Made by a program: the position numbers and the translations under genes. A stretch of DNA of 64,000 nucleotides, taken from NCBI GenBank assembly GCA_020152595.1, contig JAIGNY010002156.1:899501-963500 (forward strand), given 5' to 3'. The notes under the pieces are model-generated. The model was not told the DNA's origin. It saw only the letters and a list, made by a program, of their open reading frames with translations, and searched no databases. The DNA is from Chiridota heheva (lineage: Eukaryota > Echinodermata > Holothuroidea > Apodida > Chiridotidae). This document shows positions 12,710 to 24,679 of the stretch, piece after piece. How positions within the stretch are numbered: position 1 is the stretch's first letter; every line of letters starts with the position of its first letter.

Positions 12710-13307
12710 AGGAGACATAAAGTCTGATACAATCCTTATTTCATATGATCGAGGATTAAAATCTTAAACAACGACCTCAAAACAGCAAGTCAAAATCTTA
12801 TTCCTATCTAAAGGTATTCATGTTTGAAGTTGACACATGGAGGCTGCCATTTTGTTCAATTCTGTATTGAAATATTGTGCATGATGACATATAGTAATTT
12901 CCCCAACAGGACATATGGATTATAATGTATTTCTTTATAAATGTGATTACAGTTTTTACTCCAAAATGATGTGACACAAGGTTTTAACAGCATGTTGTGA
13001 TAATTTCATGAGTACACGAAAATGTCTTGGACCCTTAAAAAAGAAAATTCTTAATTTTTTAAAAGCTAGAAAACTTGAGTTAGATTATAAAGAAATACAA
13101 AGCATTCCAACATCCTGCTGGGCTGATGACATCATTATCTGCATGTTCTGAAGTCAAAATGGCGGCTCCCATAGTAGTATTTAGTAGTAGTATTTAATTT
13201 GTTAATAATTACTAAAAATGTGTTAGATTGCTCGGGAGGTATGAAACTTGGTCAGAAGATTTGTTATTTTTAATGAAATAAGGATTCTGTTAGACTTTAC
13301 GTCTCCT
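12710..13307. mobile_element. TTAA-flanked non-autonomous transposon
   Basis: A 598-bp element with 35-bp terminal inverted repeats matching at 31 of 35 positions. Both arms begin AGGAGAC(A/G)TAAAGTCT and continue into AATCCTTATTTCAT. TTAA sits immediately outside both ends (12706-12709, 13308-13311). TTAA duplication is characteristic of piggyBac-type insertion, but these TIRs do not start with the usual C-rich piggyBac motif, so the superfamily is an inference. It also holds internal inverted copies of GTATTTCTTTATA. No coding sequence. Confidence 0.8.
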
Positions 13308-13454
13308 TTAAAGTTATCTTTGTTTGCTGGTTAAAGTTTTTGGATGAGTCTCTTGTAATAATGACATTCCTGAACATGAATAGGAATTAGAAGATTAGTC
13401 TTGGGATGAATACAAAAACCAAATAAAAGATTCCTCTCCTCTAAAAAATATTTA

Positions 13455-13780
13455 ATAAGATATGTCTTGGGTATGGGTTTTGGAATAGTTTTCAGCTCAA
13501 CATCCCTTTAAGGGATTTGAGCTTAAGCGATGATTAACGTAAGAGCCAGATTCTCGCCCGGATACGCTCGGATTTTGCAGCGTTTATCATATCCCAAGTG
13601 ATTTTTGGATATTTTGCTGTGTTGCTATGTTTGCCTTTAATAGATCGATATGTTAATGCATTAACAGTGCATTGTTGCATAGTTTTAACAAATTTTGCAT
13701 TCCAAAATTCGCTAAAAATGTTTCAAATACTTAGATTTCGCTCGGCGCAGTCCGAACGAATTTAGCATACATGATAACAT
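13455..13780 (+). repeat. Dispersed repeat, body shared with the SINE at 63.8 kb
   Basis: The blocks CAACATCC-CTTTAAGGGATT, GAGCTTAAGCGATG and CTCGGCGCAGTCCGAACGAA match, in order and with divergence, the sequence downstream of the tRNA-like head at 63783-64000. No tRNA head is recognisable in this copy, so it may be 5' truncated. Confidence 0.5.
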
Positions 13781-14274
13781 TGGCTCGGGAAATACCACTG
13801 AATACCTCTGATGGAAAGAAAACTCTGCTTTCAATAGTTCAGTGATTCGAGCCTTAAACTATAGTTTGACACATGCCCTATTTGGGCTTAATATACCGTT
13901 TGGAGTCTATCCCACAGTATAGCCAAATTGGAGTATAACACTTGTAGTTGATTGCTCCTTTGGGCTATAAACTTGGGGTAAAACTATTAAATAGGGCCTA
14001 CCCTGAATAGGCTATCCTATCATGCATATATTGCAATCGAGACTATCAAAATCACCAAAGTGTAAATAAGCAAAGTCCAAGTTGAGTCCACTGCCACATT
14101 ACACGCTTGAGCTGGCCTGCAGTAATATTATCCACAATAACTTGCTTATTCTCCAGAAATTATTTGTTTGTGTATAGTTGATGCATAAAATCGCGAGTTT
14201 ATTCTTGATGTGTATTTGTTCTGGGGTCAAGTAAGTGGTCCATTTTTGACAGAGGACTACACAAAAAATTTTAC

Positions 14275-14811
14275 AGGATTAGTTCAGTGGTTCAAACATG
14301 TCCATCTTATATGAAAGAGGACTTTAAAAGAAACAAAATGGTGAAGAAGGGTTCAAAAATCTAATTCCTCTAAGGTGATATTCAAGTTTAAGACCCAATT
14401 ATCTGTGTAGAAATGACTGGTGTAGTCTGAATTGGCGTATTTATCCTCACATTCTTGATTTTGTTCAGTATTTAAATTATCTTTCCTCGAACTTTCTTCA
14501 GGCGGTATATTATTTATACCTTTCCTATATATATATTCAGTTTTACTACTTTTTGACATACCCCATGGTTTTTAAGCCACAAAATGGCAGACCAAAATAT
14601 GATAGAATATACAAAGAATTTAAGAAATCTGAGGCTATGACATCACAACAAGTCTGATTTCAGTCGTTTCTACACAAATGCTACCAAACTTTAAACTTAG
14701 CTACTGTATCTCCGTAATGGAATAAGGTTTTTAAATGCTTTCGGCACTATTTTGTTTCTTTTGAAGTCCTCTATCATATAAGGTATACTTGCTTGACCCT
14801 AAAAATATCCT
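14275..14811 (-). mobile_element. Foldback MITE family C, full-length copy
   Basis: A 537-bp element whose two halves are inverted copies of each other over more than 100 bp. Each half has the blocks AGGATTAGTTCAGTGG (terminus), AAAAGAAACAAAAT, AAGTTTAAA and GTGTAGAAA. The flanks are TTAC (left) and TTGA (right), each one base from TTAA. Relative to the copies at 30267 and 40995 it is reversed. It supplies the unoccupied-site sequence for the hAT insertions found in those copies. Confidence 0.85.
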
Positions 14812-15301
14812 TTGAAATCTCTTTTGTTATATTTTGTTATAATGATTGCCACTGGAAGTGTATTTGTGAGATGCTGTTATTGATTAATTGTGCTTCATTA
14901 TTTATGATAATTAATTATTGCTCAGAATGGCTAATATACTAGCCATTTATCAGTATGAGTAAAATATATCATAGGTAAAATCATATCTTGTTGTAAGGAT
15001 GCAAAATCCATATTGATTTTATACAGCAGTATTTTGCTGTTAGTTTGTCTGTTTATGATTTCAATTTCACTCAAAAGCAAATATTGCTAATAAAATTTTC
15101 TTCATATTGTAGTTGAGGCTTAAGTTACAGTTTTAACATTTTCAAACGTTATTTAAGCTCCAATACGCAGTGGGTCAACTTGAGTCCTGGCATGCCTGGG
15201 GTCCCGTGGGGATTTTGGCCTCTGCAGTGATGTTGGAACCAGTCCTATACCCACCACTAAAACATATATTGAGCTACTTACTACATCATTGATGTTCTAG
15301 C
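14812..15301. other. Unassigned spacer
   Basis: No gene. The last 50 bp (ACATCATTGATGTTCTAG) recur at about 16090-16110 and, diverged, at 44826-44840, marking a host repeat into which the following hAT element inserted. Confidence 0.4.
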
Positions 15302-15309
15302 ATCACAAC

Positions 15310-15945
15310 CAATGGCGCCGCCAGGGATTTGATATTGGATGGGGGGGGGGGGGGCACAAACCCTCTTGGCATGGGGTCAATGGGTCCACCTTAGGGCCCC
15401 TTGTGGGGTCCAGAAGCAAAACCCTGGTTGAGGTCTTGCCCCGGTGGGGCTCTTCGCCCTCGAGAAACCTCACTTTTTCCAAGTTTTAGATGCCCCAAAA
15501 AGACTGAATGTGTGCAAAGCACGGCTCTTTTAACTAAATTAGGATGAATACAAACGATCTTATATTCCAGCATATAATTTTACAATGATACAGACTACCC
15601 CCTCCCCCTATTTTTAATAGGTCAAAAATAGGGGGTTGATATTGGGGCACAAACCATTTTGGCATGGGGTCAAGGGGCCCGCCTTATGGCCTCTTATGGG
15701 AGTCCAGGGGCAATACTCGAGTCATCATTCATGAATGAATGCCCTATAGCACCATGTTCTTAATACATGCATGTTCTTTATACTATCTTGAAATCTGAAA
15801 TACAATTTCTCGGTACATAAAGCATAACTGTTGGGGGCCGGGGTGAAGCCCCAGGGAAACCTTGCATTTTTCAAGTTTGAGATATTTTGACATTTCGGAC
15901 ATGGGAGGGGGTGGGGGAACGTTACACTCCATGATGGCACCACTG
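15310..15945. mobile_element. hAT-type non-autonomous element with 8-bp TSD
   Basis: A 636-bp element. The left end CAATGGCGCC and the right end (complement CAGTGGTGCC) form a 10-bp TIR with 2 mismatches. The target duplications are ATCACAAC (15302-15309) and ATTACAAC (15946-15953), 7 of 8 identical. An unoccupied paralogous site containing GCATCACAACGATGTTAAAG lies at 44846-44865. Inside is an imperfect tandem duplication with a GGCATGGGGTCAA block at about 15368 and 15660. No intact coding region. Confidence 0.85.
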
Positions 15946-16169
15946 ATTACAACGATAATAAAGCTTCTGCTTGCATTTCCTAAAAATAGAATAAATATCA
16001 AACATGTATTTCTTTCCTACTTGAATTAACTATCCACCAATAAAAAAAAAAAACAGGCTTGTAACCACCCCAAAATATATGTTGAGCTACTACATCATTG
16101 ATGTTCTAGATTTGTTACGATAATGATTTTCTTGACATGATGATAAAGTAACTGTAGGAATTAAAATAA

Positions 16170-16520
16170 GGGTGGGATTTCATGTGGAACAGTATGGAAT
16201 TGTATGTTGGACAGGGTGGGGTAGCATGTTGGTCAGGATGCATTGGCATGTTTGACATGGTGGTAGGGCTCGGAAACAGGGTTTCTTGGCATGTGAAACA
16301 AGGTGGGTTGGCATGTGGAACAGGGTGGGTCGACATGTGGGACAGGGTGGAATGGCATGTGGGACATGTGGTGGAGTGTCATCTGGATTTCAGTTGTGAT
16401 AGCATGTGGGTCATGTATGGCATACTGTATAGTATATGGTTTTCAGGTGTGATTGCATGAAGTATAGGTAGGCATGGGATGATATTTCAGACGGTTGGGA
16501 TGGAAAGTGGGACAGGCTGG
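16170..16520 (+). repeat. Minisatellite family W (GGCATGTGGGACAGGGTGG)
   Basis: Irregular units of about 22-25 bp around GGCATGTGGAACAGGGTGG. The same motif forms the arrays at 47571-48475 (same strand) and, inverted, 48700-49140. The frames on both strands are artefacts of the repeat. Confidence 0.8.
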
Positions 16521-16854
16521 AATGTTCATTATTAGCAGAGAGGGGAGTTGTATCGTTTCCAATGTCTAGTTTGTCATACGTTAAGCAATATTGTTTCTCA
16601 TAATTTTGCTTTCATGCTGATTGACTCGGCTTGACACACATATTTTCTTAAATTGGAAGTTGTATTACAATCCAAGATGTTCTCTGGGAAAGTGTGTTAG
16701 GGGAGGGTACAAGTTGGAAAGGGGGTTTATTGACATTCTTTCACTGGCATTGGCAAGTAATGGCCTCTCCTTTCTTTGTTGTTCAATTGATAGAACTAAA
16801 AGAAGTCTTATGGTTATAAAGACTGCTAGCTTTTACATGTTTTCAAAGTTATTA
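16521..16854. other. Unassigned spacer
   Basis: An 82-codon plus-strand frame (16621-16869) runs into the following repeat and has no recognisable domain. Not called a gene. Confidence 0.4.
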
Positions 16855-18300
16855 CCTCCACCAACGTAGTTGGACGGAGGTTATGTTTTCGCCCCTGTTT
16901 GTTTGTCATCAAGATATCTCAACACTGATGATTGGATTCTGATCAAAATTGGTGTGTGGCTTTGTTACTGCCTAAGGACGAAGTGGGACATATTGGAACA
17001 GAAGATGGGTGCAAATGAAGGGGTGGGGACATTTTAAGGTGAGTATGTCTTTTGTCAGTCATCAAGATATCTGAACAACTGATGATTGGATTTTGATTAA
17101 ATTTAGTGTGTGGTTTTGTTCCCCCTTATGTTTACGCTTAACAGGCATGTGAGCTTTTTCAGCTGATTTCAGCTATTTTCCAAGCTAATTTCACCTATTT
17201 TCTGTATTGTTGACAATATTGAGCTATTTTGATGGAAAAATTGACAAATTTCAGCATGTGAAACTTTAACTATTCAGCTGATTACAGCTGTTTTCCAAGC
17301 TAATTTCATCGATTTTCTGCATGATTGCCAATACTTAGCTATTTTGATAAGAAAATTGATCTATTTCAGCTACTTTAATAAATCATTACGCACATGTCTG
17401 GCTTAAGGATGAAGTGATTAAAATTTGGGACACATTGGAACAGGGGAAGGGTGCAACTGGAGGGTTGGGACATGTTTCTTTTTGTTTGTCATCGAGATAT
17501 CTCAAAAACTGATGATTGGATTCTGATCAAAATTGGTATGTGGTTTTGTTACTGCCTAAGGACGGAAGTGCGAAAAATTAAGAACAGGGGAAGGGTGCAA
17601 ATGGAGGGGTGGGGACATTTTATTGCGAGTTTGTCTTTTGTCAGCCATCAAGATATCTCAATAAGCGATGATTTGATTTGGATTAAATTTGGTGTGTGGT
17701 TTCGTTCCTGCTTAAGGACGAAGTTATTAAAATTAGCGACATATCAGCAGAGGGGAAGAGTGCAAATGGGGGAGAAGGAAATCTTGTCTGTCATCATGAT
17801 TTCTCTATAACTGATAACCTGATGACAAATTTGGTGTGTGGTTTTGTTCCTGCTTAAGGAAGAAGTTATTAAATTTTGGGACGTATTGGATTATGGGAAT
17901 GGCAAAAATGGAGGGGTGGGGATATTTTACGGCAAAATTTATCAAGACTTAGTTTAAGCTTTCCAATGAATGTGCTGAACAATGAACTCGTGCCATGAAA
18001 GAACAGCCATACAATGAATTTTCTGGACTCCAAAGAAAAATCAAGTGAAGTGGTTTTTGTTATCAATAAAATCAAAACAATTGGTTTCTGCCATGAATGT
18101 AAATGATGGAATGCAAATCTACCCTGAATAGAGCTCAAACAATAAATTCTTAGCCTGTATTAAACTGAAAACAATGATCACAAGTGATGATCCGTAAGAG
18201 TTTAGAATGTAAATGACAATACAGATCAACAGTGAGAAAGAGATTGTTTGGGGTTCTAACTTGGTGGGTTGAGTGTTTCTGAGGTAGATTGTATTCTGGT
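16855..18300 (+). mobile_element. Composite repeat, element F, copy 1
   Basis: Starts with a hairpin-forming ACCTCCACCAAC / GTTGGACGGAGGT (about 16855-16882), then GTTATGTTTTCGCCCC and repeated blocks of about 200 bp containing AAGATATCTCAA, GATGATTGGATT and GGTGTGTGG followed by TTTTGTTACTGC. Downstream (17930-18300) it matches 54470-54850 block for block. I recall related GGAGGTTATGTTTTC repeats as widespread in marine invertebrates, but I cannot check this. No coding sequence; a 259-bp element is inserted at 17142. The copy lacks the GAGGTATGCGCTCT end seen at 54918. Confidence 0.75.
17142..17400. mobile_element. Short TIR element inserted in element F
   Basis: 259 bp bounded by CAGGCATGTGAG and the complement of CAGACATGTGCG (10 of 12 identical), with GCTTAA on both sides (17136-17141, 17401-17406). 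Its interior is two tandem copies of a roughly 110-bp unit with blocks CAGCTGATT and TTTTCCAAGCTAATTTCA. The CAG start is hAT-like, but the duplication reads as 6 bp, so the superfamily is undecided. Confidence 0.65.
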
Positions 18301-18850
18301 GGGGAATGAACAAGAAGTGCTATACTTTAAGTATGGTAACCTTGAGTTTTTTTTTTTTTTTGGTCCTGAAAATATCTGGGAAAACTCAAAAGATACTTTG
18401 AAGCTTGTAGTAAAATGTGAGAAATAAAAAGCAAATGAAAATGTAAGTGCACCTTTCAGAGCTCAAGTAATTTGAAATTGTCTGCCCCTGCTACCCTATT
18501 CCTGAATATATCTCCCTCAATAAGCCCATTCTCTAGCTTCAAATAGTGGAGCATACTGTCCTTCCGACAGTTCTTGTTTAAAGAAATTGATGATTTGCAT
18601 TTTTAAAGAAATTGATGATAAGCATTTTTAAATAAATATATGTTAAGCATTTTTGAAAGAAATTGATGATCATGTTTCTTGTTAAGGTGTTAAAAACCAA
18701 AAAACCCACCCATACCCAGGATACCCCCATTATATAAGACTGATGATATGAAATGTAGTTTTCTAAGAATTTATCCATGGAATATGAAGTGTAGCATTTA
18801 AAGATGGAACTTCAATGAAGGATTTGTTTGTAATGTACAATACTGTAAAG
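18301..18850. other. Segment absent from the paralogous F/K block
   Basis: The 54-kb copy passes from element F to block K in about 130 bp, while here about 550 bp intervene. It includes a T run at 18347-18361 and an imperfect tandem of about 27 bp (AAAGAAATTGATGATAAGCA, 18578-18675). I see no gene. It is either an insertion here or a loss in the other copy. Confidence 0.45.
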
Positions 18851-19020
18851 CTCTTAGGCCATGTTCAGGCTGTTCTCTCTCACATTTCTCCGGATCCACC
18901 ATGATCCCCTGGATGATAACCAAGCTCACTGATTGTAGAAAAAACAATGTCATGTGTTCTCCCTTTAGTGTGAGCTTACAATCATACCCACTGCAGGCGA
19001 TCTGATGGGATACATGTACA
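18851..19020 (+). repeat. Block K, copy 1, with single-copy minisatellite progenitor
   Basis: The blocks GCCATGTTC, ATGATCCCCTG, TGTAGAAAAAACAATG and CATGTGTT match 55000-55100 in order. At 18981-19002 it contains one unit, ACCCACTGCAGGCGATCTGA, of the motif that is expanded to about 31 units at 55116-55938. Confidence 0.75.
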
Positions 19021-19048
19021 TGTAGGTGAACCAGTCAATAAATCGGTC

Positions 19049-19388
19049 TGAAAAACATGCAAAAGAAAGAAAACAGAGCACAATAATTGTTTACAAATTT
19101 CTTCCAATTACCATGATCCTGTGCAATCTCAGCAATATTGTTTGGCTATAAAAGATTATTCTGATTTCCAAATAAGTGTTGGAAAGCATAGTTAGCTTGC
19201 TATTCAAAGTTACGTGAAAAATGAAAAACATGCAAAAGAAAGAAAACAGAGCATAATAATTGTTTACAAATTTCTTCCAATTACCATGATCCTGTGCAAT
19301 CTTAGCAATATTATTTGGCTATAAAAGATTATTCTGATTTCCAAATAAGTGTTGGAAAGCATAGTTAGCTTGCTATTCAAAGTTACGT
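19049..19388 (+). repeat. Recent 173-bp tandem duplication
   Basis: Two adjacent copies starting at 19049 and 19222 differ at only about three positions by eye. A further fragment (GCATAGTTAGACTTGCTATT) lies at 19781. The near-identity implies a recent duplication. Confidence 0.9.
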
Positions 19389-20625
19389 TGGATTAGCTAC
19401 CTTAACTACCCACCCCTAGCTACCCTAACTACCCAAGTAGGAGTCCCTTGACAGCCAGGTGTTCTTTTGCCATGAGATGGAACATATGCACTGGCTCGTC
19501 TTCTGACATTCTGTGGCCCAGGAATCTTAGTTTGTGGAATCCGACCTGGTATTAGGGGTATGAGTGTTGGCCGGAGTATATACTGTAAATGTCTGTGTTT
19601 GGAACTCAGTCCAAACATCTGATATTAATTGTTATTATTCTCTAATATGATGTGTCAAAGGAATTCAGGTTATTCTCTTCTTCTTGTGAGCAGAGATGGA
19701 AAATCTTGCAACCCTTCGCATTGCCAGACCTGGACCAATTGAACCAGTTTAGCATAAAAGTTTGCTAATCATCAAAATAGCATAGTTAGACTTGCTATTC
19801 AAAGTTACGTTGGATTCTAAAGCAACGATTTCTGCATTATCTACTATAAAATGTTTGAAGTTTTGGCGATGTTAGAGATATTTGCTCAGCAATTTTCAAA
19901 ATAAGAAATGAATTAAAATTGATTGAATTTCCTGCTTCCCACGAACAGGATTACTTATGCCTTTGTTACAGCCCTTATGACAGGGAGATTAACTTGCTTG
20001 TGATATAATGAGCCCTAAATAATTGTGATTTGTTATATAAAGATTTTTTTTTTTTTACCTTTTTGTAATAAACTAGAGCTTGATTATTATATGTACTTAT
20101 TTCCTTCTGAAATTATAAATTTCCCATGAACCAGGTTTGCATATACCTGTAGTAGTTTGCAAGGTTTTCCAACCTTGCCTGTGAGATAACCCAGGATTCA
20201 CAAACGTAAAGTAGTATTGTAACACAAATTGTGTCAAATAGCTGAACCTTGGTTGGATGATGGGCAGAAGAATTTCACAGTTGCTCCATTTTCCCAAACG
20301 GCGGACTAAGCAAGTGCCTTGCGTCTTTTACTTGCACTTGTTGCCATCATGGATCCTAGGTATTTAAAATCTGGAACTATTAGTATTTTTTTTATCACAT
20401 TCAGCAATTTGAGCTAAATATAGGGCTCATTAATTTGTTTTGGTTCATATAAAATAAAATGAATAATAACCTCTAAACCTTTGACAAAATGAAAGATGAT
20501 AGTTTCCCCTGCTTAGTCAGACTCCCCCCACCCCCAGCTACCCTAACTACCCCACCAGGATTTACCACCATTGCATAAGAAATCTGTACTTTGATAGAAT
20601 CCCCTTCTCAAAGAACCCCCCTCCC
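19389..20625. other. Unassigned stretch
   Basis: No gene seen. AGCTACCCTAACTACCC occurs at about 19417 and 20538; it only resembles telomeric repeat. Frames on both strands are short and featureless. Confidence 0.4.
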
Positions 20626-20770
20626 CCCACAAAGCAATTTGGGTTCACGACAATTAAAAAGAAAAGAATCATAGATATTAAAACTACTTATTGATATCCC
20701 CACAAAGCGATTTGGGTTCACGACATTACAGAAAAAAAAAATCATAGTTATTAAAACTACTTATTGATAC
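20626..20770 (+). repeat. 73-bp tandem duplication
   Basis: Two copies sharing CCCCACAAAGC(A/G)ATTTGGG, GGTTCACGACA and AAAACTACTTATTGATA. A C-rich run precedes the first copy. Confidence 0.8.
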
Positions 20771-22815
20771 ATTATATGTAAATGTAATTGGTCGTAATAT
20801 TTCCCAACAGCCTCATCATGAGAAACCTTGCAGTATGCGTTACACTTCAGAAGTGGTGAGATCTCCCGAGACTGATGAACAAATTCCCCCTTAGACAAGT
20901 TTTTCAAGAATTGCTTTTTGAAATAAATATGTTAATGAGTTCAAAATCCTCATTATTAATTAATGAGAATTGACTCGGAAATTTTGCACATGGATAATAT
21001 AGAATTGAAAGACAGTGAAAAATTATTTTGAATATAATTTTTTCTGAATTGTAAGTTAAGCTTGAAAATTGAAACTGAAAAATAATTATTTTTTAAAGAA
21101 TTTTGATTTTATTTTATGCAAATGTATCTTCTACATATATGTAAATAGTTCTTGGAAATTGCTTATCGTGAATAACAACTTCAAGAGGTTTCGGAGAAAA
21201 TCTGGAGTTAAAATGATCGATAAAAAAGAGTGTAGGTTTGATATGACTTGAAAGATTTGTCCTGTTGTGAACCTTGTTTTGAGCTTCTCTACCTCAATTT
21301 CCAGCTAAAACTAATACTCAAGACTCTTCTTAAATACAAGCTCCCAAGGCTCCGTATAATAATAACACATCTAGATTTTGCAGAGACGGAAATTGATAAT
21401 TCTCAGAAATGTTTATTTAAAAATGCTAAAATTCTCCTGGTTGTGTAAGATTGAGAGTAATTTGCAAGAAAAGTAATTTGCCTATCTGATTGGGATAAGT
21501 TATCTGTTCAAACTGTCAGCTCATTATGATGGTGACAAATAAATGGGGAAGATGAGGAAATCATCTGGTAGCATAAACAGCCTAGCCTAAACATACTTAT
21601 GTTACAGTGACTGAATCTTTGCTACTTGGCGCATGACATATCATTTCCAGACTTGGTGAGTAATGTGGTATAATTTTGTTCTTCAATTCGTGCCATGAAT
21701 TAATGGAGGAAACATTGGATCAGTCTTGTCTGAATTAGCCTTGGTTAGAATGTTACTGTTGTGCTTGAATAAAATGTGGATTGGTGTGAGGATTCTATGT
21801 TGGTCGTGTCTGTTGAAGTTGGATGTGGGGTGTTTAATAGCTTTCTTCTTGGCGTTGGTATGGTAAGTATATCTCATTAAAGATATAATGTTTATGTATA
21901 GAGGCAAAATGCTAAATCATGGTAGCAAAAAATTTCATCAATTTAATCGGAATAAACATTGACCATTCTAAAACGTTTTAAAATCTCAGGCATCAATTTG
22001 CATATTTTATGCAAATTTTTGTGTTGTGTTATATTGGACCCTTGGTATTTTCTTTTGTAAATCCTTTGTTTTTTAAATTGTGTATTATAATTTTGTGAAG
22101 TTAGTGCAGCAAATTCTGCACTCTAAATTTGTTTGATTTTATATTCCATGCCCTTAATCAAATTCAAGCTGGAGAATAGATTCCATTATTTTAATGACTT
22201 AGATTGTGAGGGAGAGGATATATAAATTGTTATAGAGTTATACTGTAGGCCAAATAATTACTGTAATAGGCTTGTACAGTAACTAGTAGTGGAAGGGAAA
22301 CATTGTATAGAATTCTTTATACAGTTAGGAAATCCACTCACTGATTTGGTTAAATACATCAGTAAACTGTCAAAAGTTTTGAAAATATTTGAAGATCGTA
22401 TTGTTATTCGATAAATGGTTTATTTAGTGACAATTTATACCCATAGGTTATTTTAAGGTTTTATGATATCATATATTATCAAGATTATGAAAACTATATC
22501 AATTTGCATGTATTAAGACTGAAGCTGTAGAAACAGTCAGTATTTTATTGTATTTGATATGAGTTTACAGTACAGCTTGAATTTTTAATGAATTTAAAAA
22601 CAATTTAGGAAATATCCTTCTGCCTTTTGCAGACCTCTTGTTTGAAAATTACTGATTATCCAATTTTGCTCCAGGGTTAAGTATACAAGGATTACATTGT
22701 GTATTCTGCATAAAGAAATTTACTATATATTAGGGAGGTGGTGGAAGGGAGGGAGGGGGGGGAGACCAGACTTTTGAGACGACATGCTACTGTTTTCAGC
22801 CTTTGGTTAGCTTGT
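20771..22815. other. Unassigned stretch
   Basis: Very AT-rich with no supported gene. A purine-rich G run at about 22735-22764. Frames of 60-75 codons carry no recognisable domain. Confidence 0.4.
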
Positions 22816-23022
22816 ATTTGTCAGTCACCAGAGTCACTCTGAGGTGATTCAATTAATTTCAGACCTATTCACTTTGTACAGAGGTGAGTGGTTTGGGGTG
22901 ACTTAAAAAGAAATGTCAGTCACCTAAGTGACCGAGTTGTGCATCAATGTAAATGTTTTGGTCACCCACCTTGTCCACTTTGTCCGGGGGTGTAGGGGTG
23001 AGTCACACAATTGACAAGTGCA
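22816..23022 (+). mobile_element. MITE family B, 5'-truncated copy
   Basis: Begins inside the element at TTGTCAGTCACCAGAG and runs to the canonical right end ACAATTGACAAGTGCA. The left TIR is missing. The interior matches 12105-12347 with substitutions. Confidence 0.8.
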
Positions 23023-23381
23023 TAAACTCATGAAAGACCAAAAACTATTTCGGAACTCTTACGTAATAATCTAATCTCTTTTTTATCTGTCGGATCAACT
23101 ACTGGCCACCAATATCATCTAATACCCTGTCTCATATGAATCATTTTCCACCTCTATAATTGACTGCTCCAATTCCCTCTTGTACAGTTTATGACCATAG
23201 TGATTTGAAACTGTTCTTTATTACTGTATGTACTTTGCCTCTTTCTTACTCCATCCTTTAAGTTACAGAAGTTTTAAATAATTTGACCTTAAGACATGAC
23301 CCGATCTGACCTACGTTCAGTATGCTGTAGATTTTTTGATAAATCTCACAAATCAATCCTCCATCTTGGAGCTGTACTACA
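23023..23381. other. Unassigned spacer
   Basis: No gene or clear repeat seen between the truncated MITE and the following array. Confidence 0.4.
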
Positions 23382-24140
23382 ACACTCAGAATAAGGGCCA
23401 ACTACACCATGGCCCCTACCCAAAAGGGGCCCTGACAAAATGGTAATATTACTTAAAACTTTTGCAAGGCGTCCTCACAAAATGTGAATGTTATCTCAAA
23501 ATTTGTGGCCCCTGAGAAGTCAATTTGCACTTGCATTACATATCTTCACATAAAGGGCCCTCACAAATTGTGAATGTTTCTTCAAAATTTGCGGCCCTTG
23601 AGAAGTCAATTTGCACTTCCATTACGTATCTTCACATAAAGGGCCTTCACAAAATGTAAATGTTACTTCAAAATTTGTGGACCTTCAGAAGTCAATTTGC
23701 ACTTGCATTAAGTATCTTCACATAAAGGGCCCTCACAAAATGTAATCTTACTTCAAAATTTGTGGACTTTGAGAAGACAACACTGGGAAGACAACACTGG
23801 GAATAAGGGCCAACTGCACCATGGCCCCTACCAAAAAGGGCCCTCACAAAATGTTAATATTACTTAAAACTTTTGCAAGGCATCCTCACAAAATGTAAAT
23901 GTTACTTTAAAATTTGTGGCCCTTGAGCTTTGCATTATGTATCGTTAAAGGGCCCTCTCAAAGTGTAAATGTTACCTCAAAATTTGTGGCCCCTGAGAAG
24001 TCAATTTGCACTTGCATTACATATCTTCACATAAAGGGCCCTCACAAAATGTGAATGTTTCTTCAAAATTTGTGGACCTTTAAAAGTCAATTTGCACTTG
24101 CATAACATATCTTAACATAAAGGGCCCTCACAAAAAATTT
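23382..24140 (+). repeat. Higher-order array of about 86-bp units
   Basis: Units of about 86 bp carry AAAGGGCCCTCACAAAATGT, CAAAATTTGTGG, GAGAAGTCAATTTGCACTTG and TATCTTCACATA. The set is preceded by a distinct leader (AATAAGGGCCAACT, ACCATGGCCCCTACC) at 23391, and the leader plus units appear again from 23800. So a block of several units has itself been duplicated. No coding capacity. Confidence 0.85.
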
Positions 24141-24476
24141 GAAATTGTTATAAGAAAATCAGTTATCCTCAAAGTAAGTGTTTTAGCATTTGAGGAAGCA
24201 GCTACTGTCAATCTTTAAGTTTTCACAATTAAACCTAAAATTAACAAAGGGCCGCCACACTTTGGATAAGGGACCCCCACCACATCAAGCTGTGCCTTAG
24301 GACCAACAATCATTAAAGTGGCTGATCTGTTCTATCTAAACTAATACAAATTAGCATGTTTTTTTTATATTTTTTTTTATAGATAAATGATTGAAAATTT
24401 TATTGATATATTTTAGACTATTTAAGTATGAAAAAATGAAATAAAGTAACTTCAATGTTTTAAATATTTATCAGGA
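24141..24476. other. Unassigned spacer
   Basis: AT-rich, with a T/A run at 24360-24380. Nothing supported; it ends at a possible splice acceptor (TTTATCAG) before the next feature. Confidence 0.35.
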
Positions 24477-24670
24477 TATTGAAAATTATGTGAGGGACTG
24501 TGTATCCCTGCTTCCATCATTGGTGAGGACTGAAGGAGGGAATTTTTTCCAAATCCCTGATTCAACCACATGTGTTTTGAATATCTTCCTCCTTTTCACT
24601 GAATCACCGCCAGTGCAGTACTTCCCAGATTGTACTGTGGCATCTATAGAAACTTGCTCAGCCCTTTTTG
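24477..24670 (+). CDS. Possible exon, unproven
   Basis: A stretch open on the plus strand begins just after TTTATCAG (24470-24477) and reads DIENYVRDCVSLLPSLVRTE and onward until it meets the family R repeat at about 24678. A good donor-like GTGAGGAC lies at 24521, which would give a 48-bp in-frame exon (24478-24525... boundary uncertain by a few bases). GC is higher than in the neighbouring DNA. Against it: the minus strand is also open over the same interval, I recognise no domain, and no partner exon is visible. It could be chance or part of an old repeat. Confidence 0.2.
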
Positions 24671-24679
24671 TTTCAGATG

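Noticed and set aside
19417..20555. Interstitial telomere repeat (CCCTAA-like)
   Set aside because: Only isolated AGCTACCCTAACTACCC copies; no tandem TTAGGG run.
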